Source: Tubiluchus corallicola (lineage: Eukaryota; Priapulida; Priapulimorpha; Priapulimorphida; Tubiluchidae). From it: a stretch of 64,000 nucleotides of DNA. Positions 14,201 through 26,200 of the stretch are shown here, piece by piece (position 1 is the first letter of the stretch; every line of letters begins with the position of its first letter). The stretch spans positions 433,160-497,159 of the forward strand of contig JAQGDQ010002366.1 of assembly GCA_030141605.1 (NCBI GenBank). Reading direction: 5' to 3'. Made by a program: the position numbers and the translations under genes. The notes below the pieces were generated by a model. That model saw only the letters and a program-made list of their open reading frames with translations. It was not told the origin of the DNA and searched no databases.

Positions 14201-17200
14201 AACTTACAGCATACACAGCAATTTTTGTTTGTGTTTATAATGGCAACAGGTGACAGGACTGGCCACTTGCACTTTATTATTTGAGCCTGTGAAGCAAGTG
14301 GGTGACAGCTAATTTCATACAAAATTTGTGCTTTGCTAAATTATATCTAAACTAAATTATATTGTTAAAATATATTTTTGCTCAAAATTAAAACCTAACA
14401 AACCTGCCCTAGAAATTTGTTTCAAATTGAATACCTTTACAGTCATGCATAACAAAGTTTAGGCAAAATTTTCACATTGCAAGTGATTTGTTTCAAATTG
14501 AATACCTTTACAGTCATGCATAACAAAGTTTAGGCAAGATTTTCACACTGCAAGTGATTTGTTTCAAATTGAATACCTTTACAGTCATGCATAACAAAGT
14601 TTAGGCAAGATTTTCACATTGCAAGTGATTTGGCTTGGTGACGGTCTGGCAGTTGATAATTACCAAAATGGCTGACTTAATAATTCTTAATGACTAAATA
14701 TTAAAATTAAAAATTAATGTTTCGGTAACATATGCCTACCATTTTGAACAGCAGAATATTTGTAAAATGTACTTAGAAATCTAATAACATTACAGGACAA
14801 TCCAGAACAAATAACCATTTCTATCTGCAGCCTTACGATCACTTGGCAGTTACAGTGCCTACCATGGCTTCATACTGAATATGTTATGGCGTATTGTGAT
14901 GTTAAATTTACAATAACTAAGCTATGTCGTGAAATGAAATTTTGTTTTTTGTGTCTCTATTTGATTTCCCACCCATAATTATCCTATTATTTGTTTTTTG
15001 CTTATATATTTTTGTTTATTTAGTATTTGTTGACATTTCAGCATGATGCAAGAGAAAAAGAAAATGCTGAGAAAAAGAAAGTTGTAGTCGAAAAACGTGA
15101 TACGAGGGTATTTCGTGAGGTTTGGACTCATCCTAATGGAACGGGAAGTCGATCTGGTCCGGATGCAGAAGGGCTTCCGGAATTAGAGCGATTGTCTGTT
15201 GTAGAGGTGTGAATGAGCTTCTAGGTTGAGTTTCGCTAATGTTAATTTCCATCTTTGTACAGTAGCAGACTGAAACTGAGTTTACTTTTACTTATTTGTC
15301 TTAAAATTGTGTTTTGTGAGGTAAAATTTGTCTTTTGACTGAGTGATTAATATTTGCACTAGTAACTCAGCAAAACACCCAACTTTTAAATGGGATTAAA
15401 CTGAAATTGGCACATAAACATTTTAATTTACTGTACGTAACTGGGTACCGGTATTGATATCGGCTAAGCTAATAGACACCACTTTGTAGTACTAGGCTGG
15501 CTGATAGGGTTCCTGGGCTTTGTGTGTGTGGTAAAACTTATATTGTAAACCGTGTGTTCTAAAGTTCTTCTGAAGTACTTGAATAATAAGCTGCTGTTGC
15601 CGCTACTGTCACCTCTGTAGAGGGAGCATTTATGCACATCCAAATGAGGCTGAACAACTTTGCTTAGTAGGTTGTTTTAGAGGGATATTGTTGATAAAGA
15701 GTCAGTCTCAAGTCAGTTACAAATATCTCTTTGTATAATCATGCTTCCAGCATGCATATTATGAAGAGAAAGTATGTGTATTGATGAGTAGTTTTTCAGC
15801 TAAAAATAATTTTTGACGTAAAAACAAGATTTGCTAACCATCTTCTAATTCTCTAATCAAACTTGCTGAGTGGCAGTTGTTCTCATTCTTCCTGATGGAA
15901 ATAATTTTCAAAGTAGTTCAAGTGCCTTGTAACAAAGTTCTTTCTAAAGAGTTATGAAATTCCTTCTAAGATCCTAAACGAAGTGCCACACAAGACTTTT
16001 TTGTTCATAGTACTCGAGCAAAAGTTATTGTTTGTGTAAATGGGGGAAATGCCAATTGCATAAAATCTAAATAACACCATGCAGTTAAATGCTAGGTGTC
16101 TTCTATTTTTCTGAAACTATAAATTTTAATCTTTCACTCTGTGTTACACATTTTTAGCGTCACAGCATGTGAAACTGAGAGCATAACATATGCAAAAAAG
16201 CTATACTTGCAATATTTTGACTACCTTCATTCAAGTTTTAAACAAATTTCCAATAAATATCAGTTGTGGAATATTTTTGCACAGTTGATTTTTTATTCAA
16301 GTTTAAGTAAAAATAATTTTATATTAAATTTATAACTGAAATATTTTTTGCAATTTGGCTATAACGTTAATAGCAGACTATGTCAATATTTGCAATTTTT
16401 TGTTTAAAATTTCTTTTAAAATTAGTAATTATTTTTCTAGCTAAGCAGAAGATTTGTGCAGAATTTTCTTCATGCCCATGGCAAATTGTTCACAAAGATA
16501 GGGTAAGTGGAATACTGTAGTTGCTGTATTACACATGTTAATTACTTTGAATAATTTTTCATTTTCATTTAGAACTGTTTCATATAGATCTTTTTGAAGG
16601 CTGTCTCATCTTAATCATTTGCCATGTAGTTAGTGACCAGCTTATATATGTTTTTTGCACTGTTTAAGGATGGAGTCATTTCCAGTGGTAGCTTTGCAGT
16701 CTATGGAAGAATTTTATACACTGGTACAGCATGTTCCCTTCCCTATCAGCCTGGAAAATCTACTGCAGCATACTGTGATAAATATGTACAGTATACATAA
16801 TACTGCATTGCGAAGTAAGCATTTTAGCTATAGTGATGTGTGGTGCTTGTACATATCAAGTGTACATATCAAATAGTACAATTCTATCAAATGCTGCTAT
16901 TTCATTTATCATGACTCTTTTCATATTAATGATTTTGGTTATTGTTTTATGTATTTTTGCATCTGTATTTTCTTTTTTTGTCCCAATGACCTTTTATTCA
17001 TTTCAGTAACTCTGTATTCTATTCATTTTTCTACAAATTTTAACCTATAAATTTTAAATTATCTGTTTTAACTATTTTTATCATAAACTGTAACTGCAAA
17101 TTTTTATTCAGCTTCATATGTAGCTATTTCTTTTAAATTATAACTGCATAATTATTTTTATTGCGAGTGATTGCATGATTTTTTTTATCTTTTTCAATTT

Positions 17201-20200
17201 TATAGTAAAAAGCACTGACATCTTCATTTTGAGTGCATTTTTAATAAACTGTTATTATTATTATTATTATTTATTTTTATAGGCACACAGGAAAGCACTG
17301 AAACCATTTCAGTACAACAGCTTCATGCTTTGAGTCTTGGCATGACAATGTTTGGTGTGTTAGTTCAACGATCACTAGTCTTGTTGCAAGCACACGTTTT
17401 GTCTTCACGATATCCAGAGGCAAGTTTCTTTTGAGACATTTTTGTTGGTTTTCTCATTTCCTAGTTCTTACAAGCACTAGAGCCTCTGAGTGAAAAAAGA
17501 GGTTTTTTGTATAAACAAGCTTTTGCGGGATATGGATAAAAAAGCAGGCTATGGATATGGACAAATTACTTTCACTTCTATAATAGATTCTATCCATGTA
17601 TCGGGTCAAGCTGTGCTTTAAATTAGATTAAACTTTTTTAAATTTTGACTAAATTGTAAAAGTGGTGATGACACGTCCCTGGCATAAGAGCTTCCAGAAT
17701 ATTTGTTGACCCATCTGCTGAACTTCGCTGAAGTGGATACAGTGTTAGTCATTAATTGGCCCATCCAGTATTTTCAACTGCTGGAAAGGCAAATAGCTGT
17801 AATAGAAGTAACATCTGAAATTCTGAAGCAAAATAGGTAATGTTTGGTCAGAGTGTGCGACGGCTTTCAAATCATCTTTCTTATTTTGTCTAATATATTC
17901 TTTTAAATAAAATTAACACTTAATGTATTATATTGTTTTGTAAATGACAAAATACATACTAGACATGTTTCTCGGGTTTTTTTTAAGACAGATTTGATCT
18001 TTTTCACTAATTTTTTGCATTAAGATAAATTCAATCAGTAATGACTAACCACCACTTATATAAAAGTTTCTTTTGTTGGTGTGTTATTATCCTGCAACAG
18101 TACTTATAATTAGTATAGCATCATCTAGTTACTAGTACACTGTTGCGCTAAAACACTTGCTTGTTGGCAGGGATGTTACCGAAATGAAATTTTCGATTCA
18201 GTTTGCCGATAATTACACTTTCGGTTAAGTTTCGGTTTTGGCAAAATTTATTAAGTATCGTAGCGGTAATTTTCAGATAATTTTCGGTAGCATTTTTCAG
18301 ACATTTTACTGTATTTATCCAATGTACCTTTTCTCTTCTCCTAGATCTGAAAAACCGCTGAAAAAAATCTTTGCTAAAATAGTTCGAATAAAGTGAAATT
18401 TCGTTTACATAACAGTTTGCTTTTCTTTGCCTTGCGTAACAGCAATGCTGCATATCTTTAGTGCTGGCCACTGTGATGTTTTAGGGTTTCCAGGCCCAAT
18501 CAACCGAAATATCAAACCATGTTTGAATTTAATTGAGCAAAATCGTTTTTATTTTTATAATTTACGAAATATAGGCAACAAAATATCTACAAAATAAAAT
18601 TTCTTTATTTTAATGAAGCATTATGATCTTTAAAAGTTAATCATTAATGTTACTTAAATCCAAAAACGTTGTAACACATTAATTTTCTAATGTAAGCCAC
18701 TCCAACAAACTTGAGGTTCTATACTATAAGATATCCTTGTGTTTTCTATCAGTAATTTTGCTTCACAACAATTAAAAGCAGACAAACAAAAAGCAAAATA
18801 TTTTAGTTACTTTAGAATTTTCTTTTTTCCCATTTTGATACTAGTTATTTTTGCAAAAATGTTTCTGTTCAGTTTCGTTTTGGTATCGGTTTCTTATATT
18901 TGATAAATTTCGGTTTCGGTTTGTAAATCCAGTTTCGGTAGCAACCCTGCTTGTTGGTCAGTCTTTGGTCTGTTTTTGCTACTGTTGCATTCGCTTCAGT
19001 AGTGCAGTTAAATCGTCTAGTGGCTTTAAAATAATTCAGCAGTTAGGCACGAGTATAATACAAACTTGCTACTATTAAACTTTTGTTTACAGGAATTATT
19101 GAGTGATGATCTTCACCAGATTATTCCTGCTATACATGTTTGGATGCAGTGGATGACATTGAATGTGAAACTATGGACACTGCCTGCTGTTATCAACAAT
19201 GATCTCACTTCCAAGTATTTATTTTTCTTCTGCAGTTCCATAATTTATTGATTAATAACTTATATAGATTATGATCTTGTTTTGTGATGTTAGTTTATGG
19301 GATGATCATAACCACATCCCTTATTTAGAGGGTTTTTGAGAGTTTGTTTTGTGGATAGCTTTCAAAATCTAATTCTTTTCTGTCTGGATTTTGATGATTT
19401 AGTTCATAATATTGTTTTCAAATTTATGTTGTTGTATGTGTAGTTACTATTGCAATTCTTCATGATGAGAAAATGTGTTACCCATGTGATCATACGTGTG
19501 TCAAAAAATCCGTTTTTTTATGATTTTCAAATGCTATTGCATCCTGTCTTATAAAAATTCGTAATGTTCGTGTTGTCTTGGTGCCATTTTGTCAAACATA
19601 ATGTGTGATCTACACGATCATAATTTCTTTTGAGCAGAGAATAATACTAATTTTGTTTCATCAGTATCAGGTGATCCAGTCACTGTTATGTTGTCATCTG
19701 CTATACAATTGGTCTTGTGAAGAAATCCAAAATTTTTATCTTCTTGCTTTCACCATATTTCTGTCTGTACTATTCACAGTTACCAGGAACGTTTTTAAAC
19801 TGCTGTTCTGTAAATAAGCATAAATGCTTTTACTCAATGTACTTGATTGAAACTAATGCATATAGCTTCATTAGCATGTCTGTAAAATGTTTCATAAAAT
19901 TGTATCTACTTCATCTAGTTGTAATTCGTTTACTCAACATGTAGAAGAAACAGGCAGGCAGGTGCATTAATTGCCTGTTCATGAAATTCTAATATTTTTT
20001 GTGTAATTTTACTTTCTGCATTTCTAGTGTTTGATTGCTAAACATTTTTACAACTGGAATTATTTTTTTATAGAAAGCACATGAATTTCATGGGTGCTGC
20101 TGCTAATCTGTTTACTCTAGTCGCTCAGTTGAATACCTCTCAAGTTAACCTGTTGGAGAAGCCATTCCCTCAGTATGAACCTGTCGTATTGCCAGAAGAA

Positions 20201-23200
20201 TCGCTTGTATATGGCTTCACACCTCTCATGTCAGTTGGGATAGCGCCGAAATATGTAGATAGCTCTGTAAATAAAGTGAGTTATACCTTAAATAATAGAA
20301 TTTTACATAATGAATTTTAGAGAAATTTGGCTATATAATTATTTATCAAAATAACTGAATGATTGATACGAAGAATTGTTAAAAAAAATTCAGGATCTGC
20401 GAACATCGATTGACAGAAAATGAAATAAATCTCTTGATCATAAAAGAAGTTAAAATGCCCATAAATCTTAAAAAATATTTATTTTTTCTTCAGAAGCTTT
20501 CGTCCTCTCGGACCTCACCAGTTGCGTGAAAAGATACAATAATAAAAAATTACAGATGAAACTACATATAAAATAATAGTTTCATCTATAATTTTTTATT
20601 ATTGTATCTTTTTGTGACCATGGCAAATCTCAGAAGAGCTGTATCTTATATTCAAGCTAAAATCTCTTTAAGTTGAAAAGTCTGATAAAGTTATATCATA
20701 TTTTTTTGCACGTGTAGTGAAAGTCAAACTGCTGCTCAAGTAAAACAAGAACAATAATGTGATCACTACAAGCTTCATGACTCATGAGCTTGGTAAAAAT
20801 GCACGTGGATAAAAGGTTACTTTATACATTTTCTGGATAATTGTATTGTTAATTACTGTTACTGTCTTTATTACCATTTATTTCATTGTACAGCAAACAA
20901 GTAAATGTTTCTGTTATCATGTTATACCTGAATGTTGATCCTGCAAAACAGCTCATTGCACATGCTTTGTACCAAAACTTAGGTCATTGTAGTTTCTGCA
21001 GCTAAAGACAGCAGCAGTTGTAAATGCAATTGTTACTCTGCTCCACTGGGTGTATACCTTTACCTGTCATTTATGGCAGACAAAATCAATGTTTCAGTCT
21101 CCTAGCTACTAGCAAACTTGAATACATGTTGTTGGCAAGATATAAGTCCATAAGTTTTTTAGTTTTTGTTCCTGGAACATTTTTCAAATTTTTCAGTTTT
21201 TCTCTTTGATTGCAAAGATTTTTGTACAGTTCTTACACCAACTAACGTATTCACGGAGCTCAGCATCTGTTATTGTCTTGTTTGTTTGTAAATAATGTTT
21301 GTCGAATATTAATATTTTTTTAGCATTTTGCCTGAAAAGATACTTTTCAACTTTTTGCTGAGCAGTGTTTAGTAGTGTTTAAGAACTATGATTTAATAGC
21401 TAACAGTTTTTAAAATTGATTATGACCGTTGCATAATCTTAACATTTTTAAATTATCTTGCTACTTTGTGGTCTAAACAAAAAATATTGAGAATGAAATT
21501 TTTTTACCATTAGAAAGGAAATTTAATGTACTTTCAGAAATTAATCATAAAAATGCTCCTGGTGAAAAAAATGAGGCTTAATGGACACTTTGTCTTCTTC
21601 ACGATTATGACCATGACACAGATCAGAAGAGCACTAGCTTATTTTCATACTTTCAGAAATTGTATACTTTTTCTCGATTTTGTAGTTAATGTGAGTACTA
21701 TTAACATTCTTGAACAAGCATGTTGAAAATGCTTAAACATTTATAATGGTGAAGGAGTTAACTATAGAAATTTAAATTTCGGTTATTGATGATAGTGTTA
21801 TTTTGATTTAGGATCTGGCAAGAGACTACACTCGCATGCAGAATATTCTGAAGTTTGGTGACTATCTGTGCGGCCTTGATGATCCTGTGATGCAATTCAA
21901 TATACAAACTCATGAATATGAACCACTCCTCATCCCTGTGGAGGAAGGTGGTTCATCAGAACATAATTCTGACAGTCGCCAGTGTAGTGACAGTGATACT
22001 GTAAGACTAATTTAATTTTTTATTTTATTTGTTTCTTAAGAAAATGTTAATAGTCAAGTAGAAAGCCAGGAGAGCATGAAACGAGATGGTGTGAATTTTG
22101 TTTTACCACAGGATTTCAGTAGATTTAATTTAACCAAATTACAAAAAAAACATCTAACTCCAAAATAAAGTTCCAATTTTTTTTTTTTTTTTGCCAAAGT
22201 TTTGGTCAGAGGGAGAAAGCACAACCATTTTAAGCCAAAGTCAAGCCAACCCTGGTCCAAAAAAATAATTTCCTAGTTCTGAGACGTATCAATCCATCAA
22301 TCAAATTTTGTCTAAAAAAGTCGGGCTAATTATTATACATTAATATGATTACATCCTTGTGGAGCTCAATCAAGTTCACAAAACACATTCAAAACGCAAC
22401 ACAACATATTATTTTATACTGTTGGGCCATTTATCAGCCATTATCTAACACTCAGTTACATGCTTGCCTGATGTAGATGGTTGTAGTGGGACCAAAAAAG
22501 TCATTACCAAGGATTAATGTCTGTTTTACTGAGAGAAGGTATGGAGATGTTTCCTGCATGCTCAGATGTGAAACCTACTCCATGAACAAGGAAACAGCTA
22601 GAATTAATACAACAAATGAAACTAACAGAAACAGTTTTCCAAATGATCACTCATCTATTTACTTTTGTCAGTAATCACACATTATGATCACTTATCTATC
22701 CATTAGAAATTTAGAAAACAAGGTTATATTCTGTTGAAGCATATTTAGCTTATTACATTCATTTCACAGTCTAGTAATTGCTAAACCATAACTGGTCTGC
22801 ATTTAATTTTACATATTATTGAGAATTTTTGTGTTTTTTTTGGGGGGTTTTTGAACTTGATCCTGTTTGGTCAATTAAAATGATTCTTTGAAATTGTAAA
22901 TTTTCAGGAGCAGCTGGAAGAAGTTGAAGAAGTGGTCGGAGATATTGATGACGAGCATGTTCGTGCACTTAGGGAAAAAAAGCTGGCTTTGGAAAAAAAG
23001 AGAGAAAAACACGAACGTCGTCATAGCAAGAACAAGGTTTGTATAATATTTGCAGTTTAAATGCTGCTTAAATACCTATATTACTTGTACATTCGTTTGC
23101 TGCTGTATCACACTTAGCTCAAATATTTATTTATTTGTAAAATTTAGCAATAATGAGGTGAGAATTTATAAGTAAGATTAATCTTAAAACATTAGTGCTT

Positions 23201-26200
23201 TTATCTGTGCAAACTAGCAGTAATTGACATACATTTGAGATAATTTCCCATTACTCATTTGCATTATTAATTGGTATATTTGCTAGTGATTACATTTTTC
23301 TCTAGGCTGTGCTGGAAAAAGAGCATAAAGCACGACCTTCAGTGATTAATGTCTATCCACTTTACCTCATCCCAGATACTAATAGCTTTGTCAACCACTT
23401 GGCAGGATTGCAAACAGTTGTCCTATGGGAAAGCTATACTCTTGTTGTACCTTTAGTTGGTATGGATATTTACCTCTACAAATTATTAACAGAGGTTAAG
23501 TATCATACATGTGCTGTCAGTTTCATTTAATTTCTCTATCTTGAATGCTTGTTAGGCAATTGTGACCGAACTGAATATGTAATTTTCGATACTTCTAGAA
23601 TCTCGCATGACTTCAAAGCTGTCTTTGGAAGTTATCATTGTTATCACCTGAGGAAGCCGTTATTTATGCCAAAACACTGTGGTTTAAAAATAAAGCAGTA
23701 TTTTACAACAAAAATGCTGCTTTGTTCAGCTGGAGATACATACTATATACTGTAAATCTCACATAATTATTGAGCATAAAAAGTGAGTGAAAGATAAATG
23801 TTTCCAATAAGAAACAAAATTCAGTAACTCTTTATTTCTGCGGGTAGTGGTGCTGGGAGCTAAGGTATTAATAAATGCATAGCTCGATGGTAGTATGCTC
23901 GCTTCCCATACGGGAGGTGGCGGGTTGAACTCCCGGCCGAGTCATATCGAAGACTTAAAAATGATGCCCCTGGTTCCTCGATCAAGCACGCGGTTTTATC
24001 AGGGTAACATGCAGATAATAATAATCTGGACCACCTTGCAAATTAATATTGATCTACTGAAGGTGTTATCTCCGGACTGTGTCCTAAACGAAATTATTAT
24101 TATTATTATAACAGTGTTTCATATTGGAAATTTTGTTGTCCATAAATTCATGTTTAACCCGATGTTTTATGTTTAGGAGCTCAAAAATAAAATAATATTT
24201 TTCGTTTTTTCTAGTTATAAATGAACTTGATGGCCTAATCAAGCGCTATCGTGATGGACGCACTAGTCCGACTGAACATAATGAAAATGTGGCTTATCAA
24301 GCAAGAAAAGCCATCGAATGGTTGGAAGACTGCTTTAGTTACAGAAATTCACATGTGAGGGCGCTTACGGCTAAAGGTTCAGAGATGACCACAATTGCAT
24401 ATCGTAGTGAATGTGATGAAGATTTTGAGGTTTGTAGTAATGTTGTTCTAGAACAAGTAATTAGGGTAACATTGTTCGAATGAAATTTTGGGCATTTGTA
24501 ATAAGCCTTTTCACAGTTTTGCTAACCAGGCAACGCATCTTAACTACAACCACGTAGTAGGAGCTACTAGCAAGATCTTGCTTGGGAGCAAGAAAAAATG
24601 AACTAGGTAGGGTTCTAGCTAGCTGTTAAAACTGTTACTATTATAATAGCATGGGCTGCGAAGCATTGTCAAATGTACACAAATGCGTTGCCTGGTTCTC
24701 TTAACCTTTGGCCTTTTCACGATCATCATCAATTGCCGGAACTGTGAAAAGGACCTGTGTATTATACAGGAATGAAACGAATGAAATTTTTGAAAACTAA
24801 CAACAGTACACAAAAACTAACAGCCAGTCAAATGTTGAATGTATTGCATTTTCTAGGGAAACAATGATGATATCATCTTGTCTTGCTGCTTGCATTATTG
24901 TCATGACTATGCCAGGGATTTCATGCCTAAAGATGAAGGTAACTATGTGGATAAATTAAAAACTTATGCAACTGTAGAACTTATGACAGCAATAACACAG
25001 ATTAGTTTTTAACTAACCAAGACCTCACAAAAGGTTTTGCTCATAAATACACTTATAATCAATAATGTGCAAACATCCTACATGGTGTTCATTTATTACC
25101 TTTGCACTTTTTACAAGGTGTTAGGTTTTTCACTAATTTTACTTAATGCAACTGCCTTTCAAACTAAGTTATAGGCAGAGTACAGTGTGATGAATCAGTA
25201 CAATGTATTACATCATTGTAGCTTCCAAATGCGAATCTTTTAAAATGGAACCTTCATTTAACTTGAGGGGTGTCTAGTGGAGGCATTGTAAAAAGTGTCA
25301 TCTTGTATTCTCTTTCCGAAGAACTGTATATCTTGTTCCAATACCCTCACCAGGCGCTTCTAGAACATTTTCTGTACTTGGTGTTCAGTCAAAATTTCGA
25401 AAAGATCAGCAGGTTGAGTCAGGAAAAATACCCATTGCCAGCAGTCGTGGCCCTCCTGCAAATTCCAATTTATACGCCTACTACACCCGTCATTGAACGG
25501 GCTACCCAACTATTACAAGCACTGCCCATGTTCCTATTTCTTAAACTAAGAATTATAAGTTTGAGTGAAGAACTGGCCTAAACTTCCATTTTTGGATGTT
25601 TTTTGCTCCCCGTTCCCTCGTTGGGCCTCAACTTAAAAAATGAACAATCAGTGGGACAACACTAGATCATTGCCTTTCATTTGATATATACAGTATAACA
25701 TCATTATAGGAACCCAGAGAAAAGTACCCTATAACCGAGGTACTCTGTAAGTATACGTGGCCAACATGTATCTGACTACTAGATGGTCACTAAATAAAAG
25801 TGTATAAATAATGTACAATGTGTAACTTTGCAGAGATTGTAAAGTACTTCTAGAAGATCAAGTATCAACTACTTTGTATTATAATCAAATTGAACGAGTA
25901 TTTTACGCATTTTCAAAAAACTAAAACATTAATAAATATTTCATTTTAAATTGCTTGTATATATAATGTGTGGTATATGATCAGTTGTAAATTTGCGTGA
26001 CATGTTAAGTTATTGAGATTCAAAGAAGTCGGTCAATTTCGTCTGCACAAAATTTTAGCTTATCCGTTGTTTTTAATTGATTTTTGCAGCAAAGTATCCG
26101 CAGTAGGGTTCATTACTTTTAAACATCCCAGGAGTGCGCTGTCAGTGTACGTATATGAACTAGGTGCCAAACTGTTTTTATACAGCTAGTAGACAAAATG

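Larger units (their letters stand above)
10568..20275 (+). other. SMG6 14-3-3-like/TPR domain exons
   Basis: Twelve exons encode the alpha-helical part. The first carries LNNIESCLSRLL and the next QGKFEELVLID and LEQDMWKRVFYK. Then come GANFYEELLEKIQ, LSAHRYYLCLGDIARYKEQ, NWYIKAQKLWPKSGRVYNQL and RKLDAVYYYMRSLATSTPFA. These are the family's conserved phosphoserine-binding and TPR segments, with the Arg/Asn/Gln positions of the 14-3-3-like fold retained. Known for the family: this domain binds phosphorylated UPF1. Confidence 0.9.

Noticed and set aside
23877-23945. Functional tRNA-Gly(CCC) gene
   Set aside because: B box is altered (GGTTGAACTCC), the acceptor stem is not closed, and a SINE body and (ATT)n tail follow.
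25270-25581. 103-codon open frame in the last SMG6 intron
   Set aside because: No recognisable motif, no good splice borders in the right phase, and exons on both sides join without it.
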